Assembly: GCA_910595855.1 (NCBI GenBank)
Contig: CAJVCJ010000021.1
Location: forward strand, 1 to 64,000
Origin: Candidatus Thioglobus vulcanius
Lineage (GTDB): Bacteria > Pseudomonadota > Gammaproteobacteria > PS1 > Pseudothioglobaceae
Reading direction: 5' to 3'
DNA length: 64,000 nt
In this document: piece after piece, positions 16,982-27,815 of the stretch
Position numbering within the stretch: the first letter of the stretch is position 1
Layout: each line of letters starts with the position of its first letter
The notes under the pieces: model-generated
The model's database searches: none
What the model was told of the DNA's origin: nothing
The model's input: only the letters and a program-made list of their open reading frames with translations
Made by a program: the position numbers and the translations under genes

Positions 16982-18436
16982 GATCTGAATTGTGCCATCA
17001 TCCAACACCTCTGTCATTTGATTCTTTGGCTCATCCAAAAACAGTGCAATCAGCACTAATACACAAACAGAAACAATACCAATCAACATAAAGAACTGAT
17101 CATATTCTACTAATGAGTTTACCGTTAAAAACATTACCGATCCAGCAGCGCCAAAAGCGCCAACCATGCCAGCAATCTGTCCAGTTAAGCGTCTTTGAAT
17201 CAATGGCACCATAGCAAATACTGCGCCCGATCCTGCTTGAGAAAAAATACCACCTAAAATTGTTAAACCCACGACCCAGCTAATAGACCAAGTGTCTTTA
17301 TCAACATTACCAAGTATTAGGAAACTAATTGCAATCCCGGTAAAAGCAATCATCAAAGTTAGCTTACGGCCAATCTTATCACTGATCCAGCCACCACCAG
17401 GTCGAGCAAATAAGTTAATAAACGGGTATGCACCAGCCAAAAGCGCTGCAGTAATCTTAGGTAGCTCAAACCAATCAACATAAAACATAGCTAGAATTGA
17501 TACCACTGCCAATTCGGTGCCAAAAGTTGCCATATAAGCCCAATCAAGAATGGCTACTTGCTTAAAGTGGTAACGACTTTGCTCGGGCACTGGTTTTTTG
17601 ATAAATTCGGCATTAACATGCCAAATTTTAACCAATTGCAACACAAAGACAGCAACTAATATAAAGTACACTAACCAGGTAGTTTCCAATGAAATCATGC
17701 CAGCTTTAGCCGGTGATAATTTCCAAGTTAATAATGCCAGAGCCAAATAAAGTGGGATATTCATCAGAATGTACAAAATTAAATCACCTCGACTGGTCAC
17801 TTCCATTGCGCCTGATTTCTTTGGCTTAAAATAAGTAGATCCTTTAGGTGTGTTACTAACATTGAAATAATAAAACACACCATAGCTCATCGCAATAAGA
17901 CTGGCAATTGTAATCGCATATCTCCACCCATCAACATCTCCAAAACTTGCAGCTAGAAATGGCAAAGTAAACATAGCACCGGCAGAGCCAAAATTACCCC
18001 AGCCGCCATAAATACCTTGAGCAGTTCCTGTTTGTTTAGCTGGGAACCATTCTGAAATCATACGAATACCGACAACAAAACCAGCACCAATAAAACCAGC
18101 AAAGAATCTCATTAAAGCCAGCTGTTCATAGTTTTGCATCCAACTAAAGGCAATTGAGATCAGTCCACCCAAGATCAAAATCGACGAGAACATAATCTTC
18201 GGACCAAGTTTATCAACTAGCATTCCTACAACAATCCTTGCAGGAATAGTAAGTCCAACATTTAATATTAACAAGACTTTTGCTTGTTGATCAGTAAGCT
18301 CTAAAGCTTCTTTGATAAACGGCATCATTGGCCCTAGACCCAGCCAAACAACAAAGGTCATGAAAAAGGCAAACCACGTTAAATGCAATATACGGTATTT
18401 ACCTGTAAATGATAATATGTTTAACTTGTCTTCCAT
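16967..18436 (-). CDS. NarK/NasA-type nitrate/nitrite transporter, copy 1
   Basis: 489-residue major facilitator protein with about 12 membrane helices, for uptake of nitrate and/or nitrite across the inner membrane. Family signatures include FFMTFVVWLGLGPM in helix 1, the FFAGFIGAGFVVGIRM stretch with the substrate-binding Arg, the nitrate signature GWGNFGSAG and a second one at GSGAVFAMVPL. The GGWISDKIGRKL loop is also typical. It is a close tandem paralogue of the next gene upstream (22 bases away). The 3' end is made of a five-base tandem repeat. Position in the operon (transporter, kinase, nirB, nirD, nasA) supports an assimilatory role. Confidence 0.9.
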   Translation of the reverse strand: MEDKLNILSFTGKYRILHLTWFAFFMTFVVWLGLGPMMPFIKEALELTDQQAKVLLILNVGLTIPARIVVGMLVDKLGPKIMFSSILILGGLISIAFSWMQNYEQLALMRFFAGFIGAGFVVGIRMISEWFPAKQTGTAQGIYGGWGNFGSAGAMFTLPFLAASFGDVDGWRYAITIASLIAMSYGVFYYFNVSNTPKGSTYFKPKKSGAMEVTSRGDLILYILMNIPLYLALALLTWKLSPAKAGMISLETTWLVYFILVAVFVLQLVKIWHVNAEFIKKPVPEQSRYHFKQVAILDWAYMATFGTELAVVSILAMFYVDWFELPKITAALLAGAYPFINLFARPGGGWISDKIGRKLTLMIAFTGIAISFLILGNVDKDTWSISWVVGLTILGGIFSQAGSGAVFAMVPLIQRRLTGQIAGMVGAFGAAGSVMFLTVNSLVEYDQFFMLIGIVSVCVLVLIALFLDEPKNQMTEVLDDGTIQIIKLN

Positions 18437-18458
18437 AACACTCCAAAAAAAATAAAAA

Positions 18459-19928
18459 TTAATTCAACTTAATAATTTCAACCGTGCCGTCATCTAGCAC
18501 CTCTGTCATATGACCCTTAGGTTCATCTAAGAATAGAACAATTAATGCCAATACAACAACTGACACAATACCAATAATCATAAAGAACTCATCGTACTCT
18601 ACAAAGGTATTGACGGTTAAAAACATCACCGCGCCAACATTACCAAATGCGCCGACCATGCCAGCAATTTGCCCAGTCAATCGCCTCTGAATCAAAGGCA
18701 CCATGGCAAAAATTGCACCTGAGCCAGCCTTAGAGAAAATACCACCTAAAATTGTCAATCCAACCACCCAAGTGATAGACCAAGTGTCTTTATCAACATT
18801 ACCTAGCAATAAAAAACTAACTGCGATGCCAGAAAAAGTAATCATCAAGGTTAGCTTACGGCCAATCTTATCACTGATCCAGCCACCACCAGGTCGGGCA
18901 AATAAATTAATAAACGGATATACACCTGCTAAGAGTGCAGCCGTAATTTTAGGCAATTCAAACCAATCCACATAAAACATAGCCAACACAGAAACTACCG
19001 CTAGCTCTGTACCAAAAGTAACCAAATAAGCCCAGTCTAAGATAGCCACTTGCTTAAATTTATAACGGTGTTGTTCAGGTACAGGATTTTTAATAATTTC
19101 CGCATTCACATGCCAAATCTTGGCTAACTGCATACCGAACAATACTACTAGCGTAGTATATATTGCCCATGAAGTTTCTAATGAAATCAGCCCCATTTTA
19201 GTCGGAGAAAGTTTCCAGGTTAGTAATGCTAAGGCCAGATACAATGGAATATTCATGACAATATAAAGCACTAAATCGCCCATGGTGGAAACCTCCATAG
19301 CACCTGATTTTTTTGGTTTGAAGTAAGTAGAGCCCTTAGGTGTATTAGAGACACTGAAATAATAAATCACACCATAAACAATCGCCAATATACTAGCCAT
19401 AGTAATAGCAATTCTCCAGCCATCATCGCCACCAAAACCTACCGCAATAAAAGGTAAAGTTGCCGCCGCACCGGCAGATCCAAAGTTACCCCAGCCGCCA
19501 TAAATACCTTGAGCAGTTCCTGTTTGTTTAGCTGGGAACCATTCTGAAATCATACGAATACCGACAACAAAACCTGCACCAATAAAGCCTGCCAAGAAAC
19601 GCATCATCGCTAATTGATCGTAAGTTTGCATCCAACTAAAAGCGATTGAAATCAGCCCGCCCAATATCAAAATCGAGGAAAACATAATCTTCGGGCCGAG
19701 TTTATCAACCAACATTCCAACAATAATTCTCGAGGGAATGGTCATTGCCACATTAAGAATAAGTAGAACCTTTGCCTGCTGCTCTGTGAGAGCTAACGCC
19801 TCTTGGATAAACGGCATCATTGGACCTAGACCTAGCCAAACCACAAAGGTCATGAAAAAGGCAAACCACGTCATGTGTAGGACACGGTACTTGCCTTTAA
19901 ATGAAAATATATTTAACTTATCTTCCAT
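18459..19928 (-). CDS. NarK/NasA-type nitrate/nitrite transporter, copy 2, first gene of the nitrate operon
   Basis: 489 residues from ATG 19928 (MEDKLNIFSF), chosen because the upstream 26 codons do not match copy 1 and GGAG lies at the right distance. About 12 membrane helices, with the same nitrate signatures as copy 1 (GGWGNFGSAGA, GIRMISEWFPA, GSGAIFAMVPL). The two proteins differ at scattered positions along most of their length, so the duplication is not recent. An 89-base tract (19486-19574 here, 17994-18082 in copy 1) is nevertheless identical at every base. The two copies may differ in affinity or in nitrate versus nitrite preference. It heads the operon, with the promoter at about 20085-20113. 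Confidence 0.9.
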   Translation of the reverse strand: MEDKLNIFSFKGKYRVLHMTWFAFFMTFVVWLGLGPMMPFIQEALALTEQQAKVLLILNVAMTIPSRIIVGMLVDKLGPKIMFSSILILGGLISIAFSWMQTYDQLAMMRFLAGFIGAGFVVGIRMISEWFPAKQTGTAQGIYGGWGNFGSAGAAATLPFIAVGFGGDDGWRIAITMASILAIVYGVIYYFSVSNTPKGSTYFKPKKSGAMEVSTMGDLVLYIVMNIPLYLALALLTWKLSPTKMGLISLETSWAIYTTLVVLFGMQLAKIWHVNAEIIKNPVPEQHRYKFKQVAILDWAYLVTFGTELAVVSVLAMFYVDWFELPKITAALLAGVYPFINLFARPGGGWISDKIGRKLTLMITFSGIAVSFLLLGNVDKDTWSITWVVGLTILGGIFSKAGSGAIFAMVPLIQRRLTGQIAGMVGAFGNVGAVMFLTVNTFVEYDEFFMIIGIVSVVVLALIVLFLDEPKGHMTEVLDDGTVEIIKLN

Positions 19929-19950
19929 GAAATACTCCAAAATTATAAAA

Positions 19951-19980
19951 AGTTTGTAAAAGTTTATAAAAGTTACAACA
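19951..19980. repeat. Three ten-base direct repeats in the nitrate operon leader
   Basis: AGTTTGTAAA, AGTTTATAAA and AGTTACAACA follow each other at an exact ten-base period, one helical turn, 23 bases upstream of the narK2 start. On the minus strand they lie in the 5' untranslated leader. They could be phased protein sites or simply AT-rich drift. Confidence 0.5.
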
Positions 19981-20084
19981 TTAGTAACAATTCTCAAAAA
20001 CTTCAATGTATAAATTTGGCTTCAATGCCAATATCCGCAGAAAATAATTTACTACAGACGAAAAAAAACGCTTACCTAGCTTTT

Positions 20085-20113
20085 AATCTATAAAAAACCA
20101 GTGTAAACGTCAA
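20085..20113 (-). promoter_or_regulatory. Candidate sigma-70 promoter of the nitrate operon
   Basis: On the minus strand TTGACG (20113-20108) and TAGATT (20090-20085) are separated by exactly 17 bases. This is the best match in the region and would start transcription at about 20078, leaving a leader of about 150 bases before narK2. Confidence 0.5.
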
Positions 20114-20124
20114 TGTTTATTTAC

Positions 20125-20140
20125 TATCCATCGTTGGATA
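20125..20140. promoter_or_regulatory. Perfect palindrome resembling a NarL/NarP 7-2-7 site
   Basis: TATCCA-TCGT-TGGATA has perfect six-base arms. Read as heptamers it is TATCCAT-CG-TTGGATA, close to the TACYYMT 7-2-7 arrangement bound by NarL and NarP, with C3 changed to T. Its centre lies about 54 bases upstream of the proposed nitrate operon start, a common activator position. Confidence 0.45.
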
Positions 20141-20185
20141 ATGTGCGAGTATTATATCAAAAATTCTTACTTTATATTATTAATT

Positions 20186-20207
20186 TATAATATTTAGTGT
20201 AAATATT
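20186..20207 (+). promoter_or_regulatory. Candidate moaE promoter -10 with overlapping palindrome
   Basis: TATAAT at 20186-20191 is followed by and overlaps AATATTTA-GTG-TAAATATT (20189-20207), a perfect eight-base inverted repeat. The moaE ATG is 36 bases further on. The palindrome could be an operator or a leader hairpin. Confidence 0.4.
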
Positions 20208-20242
20208 GATAAAAAAACACTACAAAAAGTTAAAATAAACCC

Positions 20243-20692
20243 ATGGATAAAATAATCATTCAACCACAGGACTTTGATTTAACCACTGAGGCCAGCCTTA
20301 CCAAGGGCAGTGACAGCAATATTGGCGCTGTGGTCAGTTTTGTGGGTACGGTACGTGATTTAGACAATGAATCCATCACCAAGATGACGCTTGAACACTA
20401 TCCGCAGATGACTGAAAAGGCCCTTACATCAATCGCCAATCAAGCACATAAGCGCTGGCAGTTAGGCAATATCACTATTATTCATCGTATCGGCGATCTT
20501 TCAGTCAATGATCAAATTGTATTGGTAATTACCACTAGTAAACACAGGAAATCAGCCTTTGAATCTTGTGAATTCATTATGGATTATCTAAAAACTCAGG
20601 CGCCTTTTTGGAAAAAAGAGCATACTCAAAGCTCTAGTAAATGGGTTGAATCTAAAATAACAGACGAAGATAAAAGTGACAGTTGGGATTAA
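20243..20692 (+). CDS. moaE: Molybdopterin synthase catalytic subunit
   Basis: Large subunit of molybdopterin synthase, which inserts the dithiolene sulfurs carried by MoaD into precursor Z. 149 residues, the usual length. Conserved features are GAVVSFVGTVRD, the LEHYPQMTEK active-site strand, IIHRIGDL and the catalytic Lys region FWKKE. It is transcribed alone, away from moeA-moaC-moaA-moaD. Its 3' end overlaps the convergent mobA gene by four bases. Confidence 0.95.
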   Translation: MDKIIIQPQDFDLTTEASLTKGSDSNIGAVVSFVGTVRDLDNESITKMTLEHYPQMTEKALTSIANQAHKRWQLGNITIIHRIGDLSVNDQIVLVITTSKHRKSAFESCEFIMDYLKTQAPFWKKEHTQSSSKWVESKITDEDKSDSWD

Positions 20693-21264
20693 ATCTTATC
20701 GAAATCCTGCGGATTGTTCAAATTAATAAAAACTTTAGGCTGATCTGAGAAATTCACCTTTTGAAAATTATTCTGCTCAATCCACAAGCCCAATTTACGC
20801 TCACCAGAGTCCAAAAAGACTAATAAATTATCTTTTAAGTTGGTTTTTATTAATGCGAAGGTTGGGTGGATGTGTGAACCATCATCAGCCACACATATGT
20901 TCACATTCTTATCTACCATACACTGAATTAATCGATTAATCACCACTTCATTAACCAATGGACTATCACAAGGTAGGATTAATAAATACGGCGTACTGAC
21001 CACTGACATCGCCTTAGCAATGCCGGCTAATGGCCCTTGAAAATCGGTCAATTCATCAACAATCACTTCGCCATATAGTTGATACTCCTCAATATTTCGA
21101 TTAGCACTAATCAATAATCGACCAACCTTACCATCAACCACATCAGCCACGTAACTAATCAGCGGCTTATCATTTAGCAATATCAGACCTTTATCATCAC
21201 CTTTCATTCGGCTTGAGCGTCCTCCAGAGAGGATAACAGCAGTAATTTTGTTTTTATCAATCAT
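20689..21264 (-). CDS. mobA: Molybdenum cofactor guanylyltransferase
   Basis: Attaches GMP to the molybdenum cofactor to make the MGD form used by NasA. 191 residues with the nucleotidyltransferase start AVILSGGRSSRMKGDDKGL, the metal-binding ILPCDSPLV and the ERKLGLWIE C-terminal segment. It is divergent from moeA with 96 bases between the starts and converges on moaE with a four-base overlap. The start at 21264 gives a short MIDKNK lead; no other good start is nearer to the fold. Confidence 0.92.
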   Translation of the reverse strand: MIDKNKITAVILSGGRSSRMKGDDKGLILLNDKPLISYVADVVDGKVGRLLISANRNIEEYQLYGEVIVDELTDFQGPLAGIAKAMSVVSTPYLLILPCDSPLVNEVVINRLIQCMVDKNVNICVADDGSHIHPTFALIKTNLKDNLLVFLDSGERKLGLWIEQNNFQKVNFSDQPKVFINLNNPQDFDKI

Positions 21265-21360
21265 TTTGTTAGGTCTATTGTTGCTTATCAGTTATAACGA
21301 TATTAGATTATATTAGCATTCTATGATACAATCAATCCATCAGTTTGAGTTATATTTATT

Positions 21361-22626
21361 ATGAAAAATCAAGAAGTTGATTGCGGTTGCGATCAAGCAC
21401 AACAGCCTTTATTGGCAATGGATGAAGCCCTAGATTTTCTGCTTAATGCAGTAGTGATCAACACCAATACACATCTTGTATCGCTTGATAATTCACTTTA
21501 TCAGGTACTGGCACAAGATGTATGTTCAACCATTAATGTACCTGATTTTGATAATTCTGCGATGGATGGTTACGCCATCAACCTTAAAGAAAGCCAAGTT
21601 AATACTCCAGGCGGGGTTAATTTTAAAGTTACTGATCGAATCCCCGCAGGTAGCATAGGTAACACACTCCCCCCTGGGTGTGCTGCTCGCATATTTACTG
21701 GTGCACCAATCCCACAAGGTGCAAATACGGTGATCATGCAAGAAGAGTGTGAAGTATCTGAAGATGACAATAGTATCGAAACTTGGCGCCCTCTATCACT
21801 GAGTGAAAACATTCGTCCGATGGGTAACGACATTCAAACCAATGATGTAATTTTACGAGCTGGAATGCAACTGAAACCGCAAGATGTCGCTCTGGCAGCC
21901 TCTGTTGGTGTGGCTGAACTGGAAGTCTTTAAAAAACTTAAGGTTGGTGTATTTTTTACTGGAAATGAATTGGTTGAGCCTGGCAATGCTTTAAATATGG
22001 GTGAAATCTACAACTCTAATCGTTATGCACTGGTTGCCCTACTCAAACAACTAAATTGTGAAGTAATCAATCTAGGCAATATCAAAGATAACCTAGATTC
22101 AACTTGTAAGGCTTTAGAAACTTTGGCATCCGATTGCGACTTAATTATGACTACTGGCGGCGTTTCTGTTGGCGAAGAGGATCATGTTAAGCCTGCAGTA
22201 GAAGAGCTTGGTAAGTTATCTTTATGGCGCATTAAAATGAAACCAGGTAAGCCATTGGCTTTTGGCAATGTTGGTAAAGCTGCCTTTATCGGCTTGCCCG
22301 GTAACCCGGTGTCAGCTATGGTGACGTTCTTTTTGTTTGCACGACCTTTTATTAAAAAAATGCAAGGTGTTAGTCAATATAAAAATCAAACTACTCAAGT
22401 GCAGACCAACTTTGATTGGCGCAGGCCAAGGCCACGACGTGAGTTTGTAAGAGTAAAATTAGACCATTCCACTGTCCCAGCTTCAGCCAACCTCTATCCT
22501 AAACAGGGTTCAGATGTATTAAGTTCTGTGGTTTGGGCTGATGGTTTAATAGAAATACCTGAAAATAGCACATTCACTCAAGGAGAGGTGCTAAATTATT
22601 ATTCATTAACTGAGTTAACCCTATGA
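21361..22626 (+). CDS. moeA: Molybdopterin molybdenumtransferase
   Basis: Inserts molybdate into adenylated molybdopterin. 421 residues with the four MoeA domains. Signature stretches are [10 protein letters not shown] (about 60-70), [31 protein letters not shown] and the [10 protein letters not shown] motif. The N-terminus carries a short CGCD sequence of unknown meaning. It heads the operon moeA-moaC-moaA-moaD; the moaC ATG overlaps its stop (ATGA). Mog, the partner that adenylates the substrate, is at 25018. Confidence 0.95.
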   Translation: MKNQEVDCGCDQAQQPLLAMDEALDFLLNAVVINTNTHLVSLDNSLYQVLAQDVCSTINVPDFDNSAMDGYAINLKESQVNTPGGVNFKVTDRIPAGSIGNTLPPGCAARIFTGAPIPQGANTVIMQEECEVSEDDNSIETWRPLSLSENIRPMGNDIQTNDVILRAGMQLKPQDVALAASVGVAELEVFKKLKVGVFFTGNELVEPGNALNMGEIYNSNRYALVALLKQLNCEVINLGNIKDNLDSTCKALETLASDCDLIMTTGGVSVGEEDHVKPAVEELGKLSLWRIKMKPGKPLAFGNVGKAAFIGLPGNPVSAMVTFFLFARPFIKKMQGVSQYKNQTTQVQTNFDWRRPRPRREFVRVKLDHSTVPASANLYPKQGSDVLSSVVWADGLIEIPENSTFTQGEVLNYYSLTELTL

Positions 22627-23102
22627 GCAAACTAACCCATATTAACGATAAAGGTGATGCGCAAATGGTCGATGTGTCTGACAAGGCTATTACCACCCGT
22701 ATTGCTGTAGCAAAATCAGTGGTACTCATGCAGCCATCGACCTTAGAGCTGATTACTTCGGGTCAACACAAAAAAGGTGATGTTTTGGCTGTGGCACGTA
22801 TCGCTGGCATTCAAGCAGCTAAAAAGTGTGCCGACCTTATTCCATTGTGCCACCCTCTAATGCTAACCAAGGTTAGTGTGGAATTAACTGCTAACACTAA
22901 GGATTCAAGTATTGAGATTATTGCCACCACTAAACTCGCAGGTAAGACCGGAGTAGAAATGGAGGCGCTTACTGCAGCTAGCGTGGCAGCGCTCACTGTA
23001 TACGACATGTGTAAGGCAGTTGATCGCGGTATGGTGATTAGCCAAACCCAAGTACTTGAAAAATCAGGTGGAAAGTCTGGAGATTGGAAAGTGCAGGCAT
23101 GA
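22623..23102 (+). CDS. moaC: Cyclic pyranopterin monophosphate synthase
   Basis: Second half of the first step of cofactor synthesis: converts the MoaA product to cyclic pyranopterin monophosphate. 159 residues, full length. Signature segments are [24 protein letters not shown] and [20 protein letters not shown], with the catalytic Lys in MCKAVDRGM. It overlaps moeA by four bases at the start and moaA by four at the end, so the three are translationally linked. Confidence 0.95.
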   Translation: MSKLTHINDKGDAQMVDVSDKAITTRIAVAKSVVLMQPSTLELITSGQHKKGDVLAVARIAGIQAAKKCADLIPLCHPLMLTKVSVELTANTKDSSIEIIATTKLAGKTGVEMEALTAASVAALTVYDMCKAVDRGMVISQTQVLEKSGGKSGDWKVQA

Positions 23103-24094
23103 AACAATTAACCGATCCATTTAATCGAAATATTACCTATCTCAGGGTATCAGTAACGGATCATTGTAACTATCGTTGTCACTATTGTCGTGACGAAGAT
23201 CATGTGACAGACACAACCAGGAATGATATATTATCATACGAAGAGCTGGCTAGAATTGTACGATTGTTTGCTGAATTAGGAATTACTAAAGTCAGGTTAA
23301 CAGGTGGTGAGCCACTTTTACGCAAAGATATTCTAAAGCTAGCAACCATGCTTGGTGAAATTCCTGGCATTGATGACATCCCTCTTTCAACCAATGCACA
23401 TTTATTATCGCCAATCGCTAATCAACTACAAAAAGCCGGCATCAATCGGGTTAATATTTCTATTGATTCACTCAACCAAGATCGATTTGAACAGATTACT
23501 CGTGGCGGAGATTTAGATAAAGTCATTCAAGGCATTGACAGCGCTATCGAATCAGGCATGAATCCTATTAAGTTAAATATGGTGGTGATGCGCGGTGTTA
23601 ATGACGATGAGATCGAAGCCATGATTGACTTTGCCATTGAACGTAAAATTGACATTCGCTTTATCGAAACCATGCCAATTGGTGCAGCAGGAATTGACGC
23701 AGTAGATCATCACTATAGTGAAGCTGAAATCGTAAAAAGAATACGTGCGCACTTACCAGATCGATTGATTACAGTCAAATCTAAACAAACAGCAGGGCCT
23801 GCAAAATCTTACCTAATCAATAACACCGAAACATCAGTAGGTACAATTTCTGCAGTTTCTAATAATTTTTGCAGCAGTTGTAACCGTGTCAGGCTAACCG
23901 CCAAAGGGCGGTTAATCTTATGCCTTGGTCAGGAAAATTCAATTTCATTGCGTGATGCGATTAGATCAAATATGAATGATAATGACATTAAGACTATGAT
24001 TATTAATGCCATTACTCACAAACCTGAAAAACATGAATTTGACACCAATATGAATAATATCAATAACGTCCAAATGGTGGAAATTGGCGGATGA
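23099..24094 (+). CDS. moaA: GTP 3',8-cyclase (radical SAM)
   Basis: Radical SAM enzyme that rearranges GTP in the first step of molybdenum cofactor synthesis. I place the start at ATG 23099 ([10 protein letters not shown]), which overlaps the moaC stop and gives 331 residues. The SAM cluster motif is C-NYR-C-HY-C near residue 24. The C-terminal cluster for GTP is CSSC ... C around residues 255-275. The terminal GG expected for MoaA is present (MVEIGG). Followed by moaD with a four-base overlap. Confidence 0.95.
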   Translation: MKQLTDPFNRNITYLRVSVTDHCNYRCHYCRDEDHVTDTTRNDILSYEELARIVRLFAELGITKVRLTGGEPLLRKDILKLATMLGEIPGIDDIPLSTNAHLLSPIANQLQKAGINRVNISIDSLNQDRFEQITRGGDLDKVIQGIDSAIESGMNPIKLNMVVMRGVNDDEIEAMIDFAIERKIDIRFIETMPIGAAGIDAVDHHYSEAEIVKRIRAHLPDRLITVKSKQTAGPAKSYLINNTETSVGTISAVSNNFCSSCNRVRLTAKGRLILCLGQENSISLRDAIRSNMNDNDIKTMIINAITHKPEKHEFDTNMNNINNVQMVEIGG

Positions 24095-24327
24095 ACATTT
24101 TATACTTTGCCTCACTAAAAGAATCTCTTAATATTTCTAATGAAGAGATACTAGCAACCCCTGATATGACTGTAATAGAGCTAAGATCACTATTAATTAA
24201 TCAACATGGAGAGCAGCATTTTCCAAGCAATATTCTATGCGCTGTAAACCAGGTAATTGCCAACAACTCAACCCAATTAAACAATGACGATGAGGTGGCT
24301 TTTTATCCACCTGTTACTGGCGGATAA
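24091..24327 (+). CDS. moaD: Molybdopterin synthase sulfur-carrier subunit
   Basis: Small ubiquitin-like protein whose C-terminal thiocarboxylate donates sulfur to MoaE. 78 residues ending in PPVTGG, the required di-glycine. The beta-grasp pattern is visible (ILYFASLKE start, DDEVAFYPP end). Last gene of the moeA-moaC-moaA-moaD operon, overlapping moaA by four bases. The activating enzyme MoeB is not in the window. Confidence 0.95.
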   Translation: MNILYFASLKESLNISNEEILATPDMTVIELRSLLINQHGEQHFPSNILCAVNQVIANNSTQLNNDDEVAFYPPVTGG

Positions 24328-24367
24328 TCCAACTATTAAGCAAGCCTAATAATAACTTTATTTTTTA

Positions 24368-24703
24368 TTAGCCAGTACTCCAACCTCTGGGACGTCTCAT
24401 ACCCGATATTTTGCATGCTTGTTTGACGTAACCATAAGGAAACATGGTGAATAATTTAGTTTTAGCAACTTTTTTATCAACACCAAAATCACTCACCATT
24501 TGTTTGGTTGTATGTCGTACGTCAGGTGCAACACCATTATCATCGTAAAAATTACGCATAAAATTAAACACCGTCCAATAATCATCATTCAATTCAATAT
24601 TTTCTGAATTGGCCAACTCAAGTGCCACATCATGATCCCAATCTTCAGGATGAATTAAATACCCTTCCTCGTCTAATTCAATGTCTCGTTCATTAATTTT
24701 CAT
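24368..24703 (-). CDS. DsrC/TusE-family protein without the C-terminal cysteine
   Basis: 111 residues. The fold-typical EEGYLIHPEDW, FNFMRNFYDDNGVAP and KLFTMFPYG blocks place it in the DsrC/TusE/RspA family. In true DsrC the flexible tail has two cysteines 11 residues apart, and TusE keeps only the last. Here C97 (KQACKISG) is kept but the position of the last one (108) is Trp, and the tail ends GWSTG. It therefore cannot act like DsrC trisulfide or TusE persulfide carriers in the usual way. It is transcribed alone, towards moaD. It could be a regulatory RspA-type member. The family is sure, the role open. Confidence 0.85.
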   Translation of the reverse strand: MKINERDIELDEEGYLIHPEDWDHDVALELANSENIELNDDYWTVFNFMRNFYDDNGVAPDVRHTTKQMVSDFGVDKKVAKTKLFTMFPYGYVKQACKISGMRRPRGWSTG

Positions 24704-25017
24704 CTTAAAGTAAACTCCTTTTTGATATGGTTACCATTAGCCTAAAAAAACTTAGATAACCAAAGCTTCATTAATAAAAAAAATTATATCAGCCTTTATC
24801 TTGAGTATCTTTACAATCAACTTTATATTCAGTTGTAAATCTCAACCTCTCTATTTATAGATTATCAAAGCAGGCATTGATAATTAAAAAAAATTTTAAT
24901 TCACTCAACCTATCTCAAAAAAAACTCTCATTTAAGATGTTATGACTTATATTTTTTCGAATTCAGCAAAAACTTCAGGTTAAAATTAATCACAATTTAT
25001 TAAATAGACGTTAGAAA
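24704..25017. other. 314-base divergent intergenic region, no gene seen
   Basis: Very AT-rich spacer between the DsrC-like gene (minus) and mog (plus). It contains ATTATCA (24861-24867) and TGATAAT (24878-24884) as a seven-base inverted repeat with a ten-base spacer, and an AATTAAAA/TTTTAATT repeat just after. A clear GGAG ribosome site serves the DsrC-like gene. No convincing sigma-70 pair stood out. Confidence 0.5.
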
Positions 25018-25548
25018 ATGAATACTACAAAAATAAAGGTTGGATTTATTACAATATCAGATCGAGCTGCTCGTGGTGAATACGAAGATATTGGTGGACC
25101 TGCCATGCAAGACTGGATCAAGAGTGCCATACTTTCTCCTTATGAGGTTGAGCACATTATTATTGAAGATGAGCAAGCTTTGATCGAACAAACTATGATT
25201 AGCTTTGCTGACGACCTGCAGTGTAATTTAATTCTAACCACCGGTGGCACAGGACCAACCACACGCGACGTTACCCCTGAAGCAACGCATGCTGTATGTG
25301 AACGAATCTTTGATGGCTTTGCCGAGCAAATGCGTAATGTTAGTTTACGCACGGTCCCAACCGCTATTTTGTCACGTCAAACAGCTGGCACACGAGGATC
25401 AAGCTTAATCATCAATCTACCGGGAAAACCCGCAGCAATAGCTGTATGCTTAGGTGCAGTATTCCTAGCTGTACCCAAATGTTTAGAATTATTAGACAAT
25501 TCCAATATTCAAATAGATCTTAATTTTGTCGAGCAAGAATTTGAATAA
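25018..25548 (+). CDS. mog: Molybdopterin adenylyltransferase
   Basis: Adenylates molybdopterin so that MoeA can insert molybdate. 176 residues. The TTGGTGPTTRDVTPEAT active-site loop with catalytic Asp and the C-terminal AILSRQTAGTRGSSLIINLPGKP block identify MogA rather than the shorter MoaB. A strong bidirectional terminator follows at 25630. It stands alone on the plus strand, near but outside the moeA operon. Confidence 0.93.
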   Translation: MNTTKIKVGFITISDRAARGEYEDIGGPAMQDWIKSAILSPYEVEHIIIEDEQALIEQTMISFADDLQCNLILTTGGTGPTTRDVTPEATHAVCERIFDGFAEQMRNVSLRTVPTAILSRQTAGTRGSSLIINLPGKPAAIAVCLGAVFLAVPKCLELLDNSNIQIDLNFVEQEFE

Positions 25549-25629
25549 CATTAAGCTATGTAAAACCCACAATCTACTTTTATATTTTCACTGATTTAGC
25601 AATATATTTAAATCATATGCAAAAAAAAA

Positions 25630-25652
25630 CCCCGTAAAACGGGGTTTTTTTT
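25630..25652. terminator. Strong bidirectional terminator between mog and groL
   Basis: CCCCGT-AAA-ACGGGG stem (25630-25644) with a run of nine A before and eight T after, so it works for both converging transcripts. Confidence 0.92.
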
Positions 25653-25677
25653 GTACTTAGAAAATCACGTTATATGA

Positions 25678-27608
<1,931 letters not shown>

Positions 27609-27719
27609 TGTTTTCTCCTAAATTAAAAATATAGACTAAATTCTAAAGGCTTGTGTATAGCTGTAGCGTTGTGATACTAATGCATTTAACAAAAACACTT
27701 TGATTATCTAATTGGATAT

Positions 27720-27745
27720 ATGGGGTTGTTTTTTATACTTTCAAG
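27720..27745 (-). promoter_or_regulatory. Sigma-32 heat-shock promoter of groS-groL
   Basis: On the minus strand CTTGAA (27745-27740), then 14 bases, then CCCCAT (27725-27720) followed by ATATA. This matches the CTTGAAA / CCCCATNT heat-shock consensus almost perfectly. Confidence 0.9.
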
Positions 27746-27815
27746 CATCTAGTATAAAAAAATATAGTAAGTTTGGCTAATAAGCTAACGGTAATTAATG
27801 TTTTTAAAATAAATA

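Larger units (their letters stand above)
19929..20242. other. 314-base control region between the nitrate operon and moaE
   Basis: No gene is seen. It holds the divergent promoters of the nitrate operon and moaE, a 7-2-7 palindrome, three ten-base repeats near the narK2 start and a second palindrome near moaE, each listed separately. A short inverted repeat TTGGC-6-GCCAA also lies at about 20013-20028. Confidence 0.7.

Noticed and set aside
19929..20242. Sigma-54/NtrC promoter for the nitrate operon (TTGGCATTGAAGCCAA)
   Set aside because: The GG-to-GC spacing is 7 instead of 10 bases and no NtrC site was seen.
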